A stretch of DNA of 20,700 bases from Acidimicrobiia bacterium (lineage in GTDB: Bacteria; Actinomycetota; Acidimicrobiia; Acidimicrobiales; JACDCH01). Location of the stretch: contig JACDCH010000389.1 in the NCBI GenBank assembly GCA_013694495.1, positions 1 to 20,700 on the forward strand, in the 5' to 3' direction. Positions 8,399 through 15,080 of this stretch are shown piece by piece (within the stretch, counting starts at the first letter, position 1; each line of letters begins with the position of its first letter). The position numbers were made by a program, and so were the translations under genes. A model generated the notes under the pieces. The model was not told where the DNA came from and ran no database searches. It was given only the letters and a program-made list of their open reading frames with translations.

Positions 8399-9025
8399 AT
8401 GGAAGGGGCAGTTCCGAGCACCGGTCGACGGCTCCTGCGCCGTGAGGAGCGCCAGGCCTCGATCCTGCGCGGCGCCGCGGCCGCCTTCGCCCGGTCGGGG
8501 TTCGCGGCGACGTCGATGGACGACGTGGCCGACGCCTGCGGCGTGAGCCGGCTGATCCTGTACCGCAACTTCTCGTCCAAGGAGGACCTGTACCGCGCTG
8601 TCCTGCAGCGGGTGTTCGACCGCCAGGCGGACGTGTTCGTGCTCGCCCTCCAGCGGGGCGACGGCCGGGCCATCGGCTTCCGCACGCTGCTCACCGTGGC
8701 CCGTGAGCACCCCGACGGCTTCCCGCTGCTGTGGCGCCACGCCGCCCGCGAGCCGCAGTTCGCCGAGTACGCCCACGAGCACCGAGGCCTCGCCGTCGAC
8801 GCGACGCTGGCCCTCCTGCAGCTCGACGCCGACGACGAGGTGCTCGACCGCTGGATCGGCGAGGTCGTCTACTCCTGGGTGGTCGAGTCGGTGCTGCTCT
8901 GGCTCGAGCACGGTGACCCGGGCAAGGACGAGGACGCCGTCGACCGCTCCAACGCCGCCGTCCGAGCCATCGTCGCCTCCCTCCGCGCCGGTGCGATGCC
9001 CGACGGGCCCGACCGACAGCGGTAG
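8399..9025 (+). CDS. TetR/AcrR-family transcriptional regulator
   Basis: A 208-aa protein. The N-terminal DNA-binding domain is canonical: helix 1 around RQASILRGAAAAFARSGFAAT (18-38), then the helix-turn-helix TSMDDVADACGVSRLILYRNF (38-58) and SSKEDLYRAVL. The C-terminal two thirds is the variable ligand-binding helical bundle. The chosen ATG (8399-8401) has no Shine-Dalgarno sequence and sits one base after the inverted repeat, so the message may be leaderless or have a very short leader. It is divergent from the ferritin-like/LLM/SDR/TauD operon and is its likely repressor. No close KstR or FadR identity could be recognised by eye, so the effector (perhaps an acyl-CoA or lipid) is unknown. 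Confidence 0.92.
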   Translation: MEGAVPSTGRRLLRREERQASILRGAAAAFARSGFAATSMDDVADACGVSRLILYRNFSSKEDLYRAVLQRVFDRQADVFVLALQRGDGRAIGFRTLLTVAREHPDGFPLLWRHAAREPQFAEYAHEHRGLAVDATLALLQLDADDEVLDRWIGEVVYSWVVESVLLWLEHGDPGKDEDAVDRSNAAVRAIVASLRAGAMPDGPDRQR

Positions 9026-9118
9026 GGGCGCCGCGCCGGCGGGCGGCTCGCCGAACACCTCGACGATGTCGCGTGGGTCGGCCTGCTCGGTGGTGAGGTG
9101 GGCGATCGAGGTGTTGCA

Positions 9119-9132
9119 TTCGATCGATCGAA
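9119..9132. repeat. Perfect 14-bp palindrome TTCGATCGATCGAA
   Basis: TTCGATCGATCGAA equals its own reverse complement. It is followed at once by a second, imperfect symmetric run, CGAACCGGGTTCG (9129-9141). No promoter is expected here because the flanking genes converge, so it is more likely structural or a protein-binding site than an operator for either gene. Confidence 0.6.
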
Positions 9133-9144
9133 CCGGGTTCGGCA

Positions 9145-9195
9145 ACCGGAGGGTGCCAGCAGGACCGAACGGTCATGTACACACCCTCCGGTCGT
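9145..9195. repeat. 51-bp nested palindromic element, copy 1
   Basis: Outer arms are ACCGGAGGGTG (9145-9155) and CACCCTCCGGT (9182-9192). An inner palindrome, GACCG-AA-CGGTC (9163-9174), sits in the loop. It matches copy 2 (9207-9257) at 48 of 51 positions. Possible roles are a bidirectional terminator for the converging genes, a REP/MITE-like element, or a recombination site. Confidence 0.8.
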
Positions 9196-9206
9196 CCCGG
9201 CCGCAG

Positions 9207-9257
9207 ACCGGAGGGTGCCAGCAGGACCGTTCGGTCATGTACCCACCCTCCGGTCGT
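9207..9257. repeat. 51-bp nested palindromic element, copy 2
   Basis: Outer arms are ACCGGAGGGTG (9207-9217) and CACCCTCCGGT (9244-9254). The inner palindrome is GACCG-TT-CGGTC (9225-9236), which is the exact reverse complement of the inner segment of copy 1. It is a direct repeat of copy 1 with a 62-bp period and an 11-bp spacer. Confidence 0.8.
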
Positions 9258-9400
9258 GCGGGCGGCCGGTCGAGCGTGCGCTTCTCCGGTGCGCGTGCGT
9301 GGATCCGCACCCCAGCCGGATACGTGCACGCAGAACGGGTTGGCGCACGCAGGTCGAGGCACGGCAGGCGTGCCGTCGACCAGCGCCGCCTCCGTCGCGC

Positions 9401-9436
9401 CCTTGCCCTTGACCTTGACCTTGATCTTGACCTTGC
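9401..9436. repeat. Hexanucleotide tandem array (CCTTGA)x6, slightly degenerate
   Basis: Six 6-bp units run CCTTGC, CCTTGA, CCTTGA, CCTTGA, TCTTGA, CCTTGC. The array lies just downstream of the stop of the minus-strand decarboxylase-family gene, beyond a hairpin. On that strand the units read GTCAAG or TCAAGG. The unit number is likely variable by replication slippage. Confidence 0.85.
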
Positions 9437-9439
9437 GTT

Positions 9440-9461
9440 CCCGCCGCCCCGAAGCGGCGGG
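9440..9461 (-). terminator. GC hairpin abutting the stop codon at the mce operon end
   Basis: CCCGCCGC (9440-9447) pairs perfectly with GCGGCGGG (9454-9461) around a 6-nt loop. It begins on the base after the TGA of the minus-strand gene. No U-run follows on that strand. It probably helps end or stabilise the 3' end of the long mce transcript. Confidence 0.45.
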
Positions 9462-9998
9462 TCAGGTCTCGAGCTGGACGCCGAGGGAGTTCAGGGTGAA
9501 GGCGACGAGGTGGTACTGCCCGACGAGCATCGGGACCTCGATGAGCTGCTCGGTGTCGTAGCGCTCGGCGAGGGCGGCCCACGTGGCGTCGCCGATGCGG
9601 CTGGCGTCGTGGAGCTCGTCGGCGGCCCGCAGGAGGGTGGCGTCGAAGGGGTCCCAGGCCGGATCGTCGGGGCCGGAGCGGATGCGGTCGATCTCGTCGT
9701 CGGTGAGGCCGGCCTGGCGGCCGAGCACCTCGTGCTGGGCCCACTCGTAGTGGGCGTCGCAGCGGTGGCCGGTGCGCAGGATGAGCAGCTCGCGGTCGCG
9801 GACCGGGAGCTTGCCGGTCAGCAGCACGCCGCCGAACGCCGTCCACCGCCGGTACAGGCGGGGGTGGCGCACCAGCGTCGTGAAGATGTTGAGCTCGCGG
9901 CCGCCCCCGACGCCGAGCGCGCCGGCGAGCAGCTCCTTGGCCTTCTCGTCGCGCTCCTCGAGCGGCAGCGGTGGGATGCGGGGCGGCGGGGGCGTCAT
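9462..9998 (-). CDS. Carboxymuconolactone decarboxylase (CMD/AhpD-like) family protein
   Basis: 178 aa. ATG 9996-9998 is chosen because GGGAGG lies about 8 nt upstream. The CMD core has E70 in VRDRELLILRTGHRCDAHYE, C80, H83, E85 and H89. This is the single-cysteine CxxHYEWxxH form, as opposed to the CxxC redox pair of AhpD, so a peroxidase-reductase role is less likely. Members decarboxylate or isomerise small lactones, or act in stress defence. Many actinobacterial members of this subfamily have no known function. It starts 17 bp after the Mce-associated gene on the same strand and is probably the last gene of the mce transcript. A GC hairpin abuts its stop. Confidence 0.88.
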   Translation of the reverse strand: MTPPPPRIPPLPLEERDEKAKELLAGALGVGGGRELNIFTTLVRHPRLYRRWTAFGGVLLTGKLPVRDRELLILRTGHRCDAHYEWAQHEVLGRQAGLTDDEIDRIRSGPDDPAWDPFDATLLRAADELHDASRIGDATWAALAERYDTEQLIEVPMLVGQYHLVAFTLNSLGVQLET

Positions 9999-10015
9999 GG
10001 CGCCACCCTCCCACG

Positions 10016-10651
10016 TCATCCGCCGGGCGCGGGGGTGGTCTGCTCGTCGAGGGCGGCCAGCGACGTGGCCACGTCGACCCTCCACGCGCCGGCCTCGCGC
10101 ACGAGGCGGAGGTCGAGGTAGGAGCTGACGGTGCGGCGCGTGCCCTCGGTGCTCTGCACCTGGGAGTCGAGCGTCACCACCACCTGGGCGGCGTCGCCCT
10201 CGATGGCGCCGACGTAGACATCGACGAGGGTGGCGTCGGCGACGGCCTCGAACTGGGTGATGGCGTCGTCGAGGCCGTTGACGAAGGCGTCGGTGTACTC
10301 GCGGCCGAAGCGGTCAGTGGCGAGGGCGAGCACCCGCTGCCGGGCCGCGTTCAGGTCCTGGTAGTCGTAGGTGAGCAGGGCGACGCCGAAGCGGCCGGCC
10401 ACGTCGGCCACCTCGGTCCGACCCACCTCGGCGTCGTCGAGGTCGGCCAGCCGCGCCTCGACCGAGTCGACCCGCCGCTCGGCCGAGCCGAGGCGGGCGG
10501 TCTGGACGGCGGCGACCACGAGCGCAGCCACCACGAGCGCGCCGAGCAGGACCGGCAGCCAGCGTCGCCCCGCCGGCCGGCGCTCGACCGACTCGGCCTC
10601 GTCGCGCTCCTGCTCCACCACCACCGTGTCGTCGTCAGGCACCGGCACCAT
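10016..10651 (-). CDS. Mce-associated membrane protein
   Basis: 211 aa. A charged cytoplasmic N-terminus (MVPVPDDDTVVVEQERDEAE) leads to one TM segment at about 31-50 (WLPVLLGALVVAALVVAAVQ), then a coiled stretch (SAERRVDSVEARLADLDDAE) and a compact extracytoplasmic domain ending QTTPAPGG. This is the topology and size of the Mas/OmamA-type proteins found at the 3' end of actinobacterial mce operons, thought to stabilise the Mce complex. The ATG (10649-10651) overlaps the mceF stop by 17 bp. Confidence 0.85.
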   Translation of the reverse strand: MVPVPDDDTVVVEQERDEAESVERRPAGRRWLPVLLGALVVAALVVAAVQTARLGSAERRVDSVEARLADLDDAEVGRTEVADVAGRFGVALLTYDYQDLNAARQRVLALATDRFGREYTDAFVNGLDDAITQFEAVADATLVDVYVGAIEGDAAQVVVTLDSQVQSTEGTRRTVSSYLDLRLVREAGAWRVDVATSLAALDEQTTPAPGG

Positions 10652-11948
10652 CCTGGCGGCGGACAACCAGGGCCCATCGCCCGACCACGAGCGCAGCCAG
10701 CGCGGCGGCCATCGCGGCCGCCACCGCCAGCACGCCGTCGAGGCCGAACCGCTCACCGGAGGCCTGGGCGGACGACGCCGGCAGTGCCACACCGCCGGGC
10801 GTGGTCGTGGTGGTCTCGTCGCCGGGCACACCGTCGGGGGTCGGCGCCGCTCCCGCCTCGCCGGGCCCGGCCACCGCGGCGTCGCCCACCGCCGGCGGCG
10901 GCGCAGCGAGGACCTCGGTGCACGACGGCACCGTCGGCACGCCGGGCAGCGGGATCGGGTCGTCGTAGAACGGCACCTGGGCTCCGTTGCCGGTGTTGAA
11001 GAACAGCTCGCCGCCCGCACCCTGGCTCGGCGCGGCGACCCCCTCGAGCACGAACAGGAACTGGGGGCTGAGCGAGATGAGGTTGCGCAGCGCCTCGAGC
11101 GTCTCGGGATCGAGCCGGGCGGTGACCTCGCCCAGCGCCGTCAGCGTGCACCCGAGGCTGGCACCGCCGTCGGTCACCACCTGCGACAGCGCCTCGCCGA
11201 ACCGGGGGCCGTCCGTGAGCAAGCGGTCGAGGTCGGCCTGCGAGGCGGCCAGCTGGTCGCTGAGGACGGCGAGGTTGTCGATCCCCGCGCCCACCGAGCC
11301 GCTGTGCTCGGCGAACGTGTCCGTCAGCATGGTGAGGTCGCCGATCACCTGGTCGAGGAGCTCGGCGTTGTCGGCCAGGTCGCCGGTGATCTGCTCGGCC
11401 CCGATGAGCAGCTCGCGCACGGAGTCGCCCCGGCCGTCCAGGGCCAGCGCGAGCTCGCGGAGCAGGGTGGCCGTGTCGACGGGGTCGACGGCTTCGAGCA
11501 GGGTGCCGACCGCGGCGAACAGGGCGGAGTAGGCCAGCGGCGTGCTCGTGCGGGCGATCGGGATGCGGTCGTCGGGGGCCAGGCGCGGCCCGGTCGTCGG
11601 GTCGGTGCCCGGCGTCGGGAACAGGTCGACGTAGGGCTCCCCCACCGCCGACTTGCGGCGCACGGCGGCGTCGATGGCGGCCGGCACCTCGACGTCCCGG
11701 TCGATGCGCATGTCGACGACGACGTGGTCGCCCTCGAGCTCGACGGAGCGGATGCTGCCGACGCGCTGGCCGAGGTAGGTCACCTCGAAGCGGGGGCTGA
11801 GCCCCGGCGACGTGGCGAACTCGGCGGTGAGCGTGTAGGGCCGGTCGACCACGTCGAAGGACACGACGTTGGTGAGCGCCCACACCAGGAGGCTGACGCC
11901 GATGAGGCCGAAGAAGAGGAGGTTGACGACGATCCGCTTCGAGATCAC
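10635..11948 (-). CDS. mceF: MCE-family protein, MceF position
   Basis: 437 aa, sixth MCE subunit of the lipid import complex. It has an N-terminal TM anchor (NLLFFGLIGVSLLVWALTNVV, about 8-28), an MCE domain at about 38-115 (FEVTYLGQRVGSIRSVEL), then the long helical region expected to form the tunnel, and two Cys in SLGCTLT and VPSCTEV. The start GTG 11946-11948 overlaps the mceE stop as GTGA. The C-terminus is unusual: a Pro/Thr-rich linker (PGDETTTTTPGG), LPASS, a second hydrophobic helix (LAVAAAMAAALAALVVGRWALVV) and a positively charged end. The protein thus seems anchored at both ends. The tail resembles a degenerate cell-wall sorting signal, but true LPxTG is absent. Confidence 0.92.
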   Translation of the reverse strand: MISKRIVVNLLFFGLIGVSLLVWALTNVVSFDVVDRPYTLTAEFATSPGLSPRFEVTYLGQRVGSIRSVELEGDHVVVDMRIDRDVEVPAAIDAAVRRKSAVGEPYVDLFPTPGTDPTTGPRLAPDDRIPIARTSTPLAYSALFAAVGTLLEAVDPVDTATLLRELALALDGRGDSVRELLIGAEQITGDLADNAELLDQVIGDLTMLTDTFAEHSGSVGAGIDNLAVLSDQLAASQADLDRLLTDGPRFGEALSQVVTDGGASLGCTLTALGEVTARLDPETLEALRNLISLSPQFLFVLEGVAAPSQGAGGELFFNTGNGAQVPFYDDPIPLPGVPTVPSCTEVLAAPPPAVGDAAVAGPGEAGAAPTPDGVPGDETTTTTPGGVALPASSAQASGERFGLDGVLAVAAAMAAALAALVVGRWALVVRRQDGAGA

Positions 11949-12994
11949 GGCGGGTCCTCTCCCGCCCCGGGCGGGGCGAGCATCGACACCGCCGGCGCAG
12001 CCGAGGCCTCGGCCGGGGCCAGGGGCACCTCCACCCCTCCGGGCAGGGCCAGGCTGGTGATCCAGGCGTAGATGAGGATGCCGCCGACGCCGTCGCCGGC
12101 CCGCGGCGCACGCTCGGACAGCACGGCGAGGTTGTGGAGGAGGTCGCCGACCGTGCCCCGGTTGGCGGCCAGCACGGCGGCCACGTCGTCGAGCTGGCTC
12201 AACATCTGGTCGAGCTCGGCGGCGTGGGGTTCGAGCACGTCCTCGTCGAGCACGACGGCGAGGTCGGTGATGCGGCCCAACGTGTCGACGAAGCGCTCCC
12301 GCTGCCGGGCAAGGGTGTCGGTGGCGAGGGCGAGGTCGCCGATCACCGCGTCGACGGCGGAGGCGTCGTCGACCGCCAGCGCGGCGCCCAGCGAGGCGAG
12401 GCCGTCGACGGCGGTGCCGAGCGAGGCGCGCTGGTCGGCGAACGATGCGCCGACGGCCGCGAGCTGCTCGATGGCGCGGTTCAGCAGCTCGCCCCGCCCG
12501 CCGGCGCCCGTGGCGAGGGCCTCGACGATGCGGGCCAGGTCGCCCCCCTCGACCGCGCCGAGCACCTCGAGCGCGTCCGCCGTCACCTGCTCGAGGGTGG
12601 GGTCGGCCCGGTCGGCGGCGAGCTCCGCCCCCTCGCCCAGCGTCGGGTCGGTGGCGGGGTCGAAGCCCGTCGGGTACTCGAGCCGGATGTAGTTCTCGCC
12701 CAGCAACGACGTCTGCGACAGCGTCACCCGCGTGCCCTCCGGGATGGCGCGACCCTCCTCGATCGAGAGCGTGACCCGGGCCGCGTAGCCCTCGAGCTCG
12801 ACCCGCATCACCGTGCCGACGGTGACGTCGGCCACCCGCACCGCGTGGCCGGGCACGAGGTGCTGGGCGTCCTCGAGCACGACCGTCAGCGTCAGCCCAC
12901 CCTTCGGCGCGCCGGTCGTGCGCAGGTCGCACCCCGCCAGCGCGACGACGAGCAGCACGGCCACCACGACCACGGGAACGCGGCGCGTCAACAT
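11945..12994 (-). CDS. mceE: MCE-family lipoprotein, MceE position
   Basis: 349 aa. The signal peptide ends in a lipobox LAGC with Cys22 (VVVVAVLLVVALAGC), so the protein should be lipid-anchored outside the membrane, as known for LprK-type MceE proteins. The MCE domain is at about 33-110 (HAVRVADVTVGTVMRVELEGYAARVTLSI), followed by a helical region and an Ala/Pro-rich tail. The ATG (12992-12994) overlaps the end of mceD by 7 bp. It is the fifth MCE gene of the operon. Confidence 0.93.
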   Translation of the reverse strand: MLTRRVPVVVVAVLLVVALAGCDLRTTGAPKGGLTLTVVLEDAQHLVPGHAVRVADVTVGTVMRVELEGYAARVTLSIEEGRAIPEGTRVTLSQTSLLGENYIRLEYPTGFDPATDPTLGEGAELAADRADPTLEQVTADALEVLGAVEGGDLARIVEALATGAGGRGELLNRAIEQLAAVGASFADQRASLGTAVDGLASLGAALAVDDASAVDAVIGDLALATDTLARQRERFVDTLGRITDLAVVLDEDVLEPHAAELDQMLSQLDDVAAVLAANRGTVGDLLHNLAVLSERAPRAGDGVGGILIYAWITSLALPGGVEVPLAPAEASAAPAVSMLAPPGAGEDPP

Positions 12995-14019
12995 TCGAAG
13001 TCGCTGATGGGGAACTCGATGCACGGCAGCGGGCCGAGGCCGAGCAGGTCGAGGATCGGTTCGAGGGCGAGCACCACCGTGGGCGACGAGGTGAAGCGCA
13101 GGCGGACGCCGCCGGTGGTGGGGTCGTAGGCGTTGACCACGCCGGCGCCGACCCCGTCGAGGGCGCGCAGCAGCTGCTGCACCGAGTCGGCGTTCACCTG
13201 CAGCGTCAACGCCACGCGGGCCAGCGACGCGAGGTCCTGCGGGAGCTGCACCTGGTACCGGGTGAGGAGCGCGTTGCCCTCCTCCGTGAGCCGGGCCAGC
13301 GCCGTGAGGAACGTGCCGATCGCCTCCCGCTCCTCGGCCAGCACGCCGGTCACCGAGGCGAACTGGTCGATGAGCTGACCGAGCACCTCCTGGCGGCTCT
13401 CGAGCACCGTGGCCAACCGGTGCACGTCGCCGGCGATGGCGATGAGGGCGTCGTCCTGGGCTGCGAGCATCGTGGTGAGGTCGGCGGTCTGGCGCAGCGC
13501 CTCGTTGAGGTCGCCACCGTGGCCGGCGAGGGCATCGGCGCCGTTCGACACCAGGGCCCGCACCGAGGCCGGGTCGATCGCCTCGGCCAGGTCGGTGATC
13601 GCCTGCAGCGCCTCGTCGGGCTCGATGGGCACGTTCGTGCGCTCCGGGGGGATCACCGCGTCTTCGCCGAGGCGGTCGTCGCCGGGCCGCCACGGCGGGC
13701 CGAGCACGACGTTGCGCTCCCCGATGAGCGACAGCGGGATGATCGACGCCTCGACGTCGGCGGGCAGCGGCACCGCGTCGTCGATCTCCATCTCGACGCG
13801 GACGTGGTCGTCCATCACCTCCACCGAGGTGACCGAGCCGACGTCGATGCCCATGACCTTGACGGCCGACTCCTCGTAGAGAGCGACGGCCCGGGGGAAG
13901 GAGGCCGAGATCGTGTACGTGCCGCCGGCGCCGCCGCACCCCACCAGCGCTGTCCCGAAGACGACCGCGGCAACGACGACGGCGGCCGCCGCCGCGCCCG
14001 GCGCCCGGCGCCGCGTCAT
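12988..14019 (-). CDS. mceD: MCE-family protein with lipobox, MceD position
   Basis: 343 aa, fourth MCE gene. The N-terminus is an Ala/Val-rich signal sequence ending in LVGC (Cys28), a good lipobox. MceD proteins of mycobacteria normally carry a plain TM anchor, so this is a departure. The MCE domain at about 32-110 includes SAVKVMGIDVGSVTSVEVMDDHVRVEMEI. The helical region follows. The C-terminus has two Cys (LPCIEFPISDFEC at the very end) that could form a disulfide. The ATG overlaps the mceC stop (ATGA, 14016-14019). Confidence 0.93.
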   Translation of the reverse strand: MTRRRAPGAAAAAVVVAAVVFGTALVGCGGAGGTYTISASFPRAVALYEESAVKVMGIDVGSVTSVEVMDDHVRVEMEIDDAVPLPADVEASIIPLSLIGERNVVLGPPWRPGDDRLGEDAVIPPERTNVPIEPDEALQAITDLAEAIDPASVRALVSNGADALAGHGGDLNEALRQTADLTTMLAAQDDALIAIAGDVHRLATVLESRQEVLGQLIDQFASVTGVLAEEREAIGTFLTALARLTEEGNALLTRYQVQLPQDLASLARVALTLQVNADSVQQLLRALDGVGAGVVNAYDPTTGGVRLRFTSSPTVVLALEPILDLLGLGPLPCIEFPISDFEC

Positions 14020-15080
14020 CCGCCGCCTCCGGTGGCCTGCTGGATGATCGTGAGGAGGTCGGCCGCCGGCAGCCCGGAGGCCACCGCGTCGAGCCACGCC
14101 CCCTGCTGGGTGACGGTCTCGACGCCGCCGAAGGTCGGGCCCAGCAGCGCCAGCGTGCGGTTCAGCTGGGGCAGGTTGGCGTCGGTGACGGCCAGCGTCT
14201 CGTGGAGGTCGTCGAGGATGGCTTCGAGCGACGACCGGTGCTGCTCCACGAGGTCGGCCAGGGTGACGACGACGTCGGCGCCCGCCCCGAGGAGCGTGGC
14301 CAGCTCGGTCCGGCGCCGGTCGATCTGGTCGAGGAGGGCGCCGGCGTCGTCGACCAGGGCGCCCAGCACCTGGTCCTTGCCGGCCAGCGTGGCGGTGATC
14401 TGCTCGGTGTTGGCGATCAGGCCGTCGATCTGCTCCTGCCGGGTGTTCAGCGCGGCGGCGACCGTGGCCAGGTTGGTGGCCAGGCTGCCGATGTCCTCGC
14501 CGGAGTCGAGCGTCAGGTCGCCGAGCTGGCTGAGCAGCGTCTCGATCGAGTCGACGTCCAGGCTCTGCACCGTGCGCGTCGTGTTGCCGAGCACCTGCTC
14601 GACCGTGGCCGGCGCGCCGGTGCGGTCGAGGGGGATGCGGCGCTCCTCCTCCGGGAGCGACGACAGGTACGGCGTGGGAACGGGCCCGGGCGGGCCTTCG
14701 AGGCGGAGGTAGAGCCCGCCGAGGAGCGTGGCGATGGCGACGTCGGCCCGCGTGCCCGGGCCCAGCTCGACGCCCTCCTCGACCTCCCAGGTGATGACGA
14801 CCTGGCCCAGCTCGAAGTCGGGGTGGATGCCGGTGACCTCGCCGACGTCGAGCCCGGCCACCCGCACGACGTCGCCGGTGCGCAGGCCGGCGCTGTCGGC
14901 GAACACGCCGCTCATGGCGTAGCGGTGGTCGAGGATGCCGAGGGTCCCGACCGCGAACACGGCGGCGATGGCGGCCACCGCGACGCCCATGGTGATCAGC
15001 CCGAGCCAGCGCCGGTTCAGGTCGTTGAACGAGAAGCCGCGGCCGGCCACCCGGGCCCGGAGCTCGCCGACCCGGCTCAT
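14016..15080 (-). CDS. mceC: MCE-family protein, MceC position
   Basis: 354 aa. About 24 residues of basic cytoplasmic N-terminus come before a TM anchor (LGLITMGVAVAAIAAVFAVG, about 26-46). The MCE domain is at about 54-135 (AGLRTGDVVRVAGLDVGEVTGI and ATLLGGLYLRLEGP), then a long helical stretch with repeating heptad-like leucines (residues 170-330). It ends in a Gly run, GGGG. No cysteine is seen, unlike MceA, B, D and F here. The start ATG 15078-15080 overlaps the mceB stop as ATGA. Confidence 0.92.
   Translation of the reverse strand: MSRVGELRARVAGRGFSFNDLNRRWLGLITMGVAVAAIAAVFAVGTLGILDHRYAMSGVFADSAGLRTGDVVRVAGLDVGEVTGIHPDFELGQVVITWEVEEGVELGPGTRADVAIATLLGGLYLRLEGPPGPVPTPYLSSLPEEERRIPLDRTGAPATVEQVLGNTTRTVQSLDVDSIETLLSQLGDLTLDSGEDIGSLATNLATVAAALNTRQEQIDGLIANTEQITATLAGKDQVLGALVDDAGALLDQIDRRRTELATLLGAGADVVVTLADLVEQHRSSLEAILDDLHETLAVTDANLPQLNRTLALLGPTFGGVETVTQQGAWLDAVASGLPAADLLTIIQQATGGGG

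Larger units (their letters stand above)
9026..9461. other. Convergent intergenic region rich in symmetric repeats
   Basis: 436 bp lie between the 3' ends of the TetR gene and the carboxymuconolactone-decarboxylase-family gene. The region holds a 14-bp palindrome (9119-9132), two copies of a 51-bp nested palindrome (9145-9257), a GTGCG/CGCAC stem around 9296-9312, a CCTTGA hexamer array (9401-9436) and a GC hairpin (9440-9461). The first 110 bp, read on the minus strand, contain a short coding-like stretch (IECNTSIAHLTTEQADPRDI) that is not backed by a start with a ribosome site. I found no convincing gene. Confidence 0.6.

Noticed and set aside
5948..9145. 1065-codon minus-strand frame as a giant fusion
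   Set aside because: Only the part from 7309 down to 5948 (LLM protein) is coding. The remainder shadows the diiron protein and TetR genes.
9030..9145. Coding-like minus-strand stretch (IECNTSIAHLTTEQADPRDI)
   Set aside because: Codon usage looks good over about 35 codons, but there is no ribosome site, no homology I recognise, and the frame then overlaps the TetR gene. At most it is a gene remnant.
9145..9257. CRISPR array
   Set aside because: There are only two repeats, with an 11-bp spacer, strong internal palindromes and no cas genes nearby.
9119..9257. Insertion sequence
   Set aside because: There is no transposase frame between or beside the repeats. A non-autonomous element is possible but unproven.
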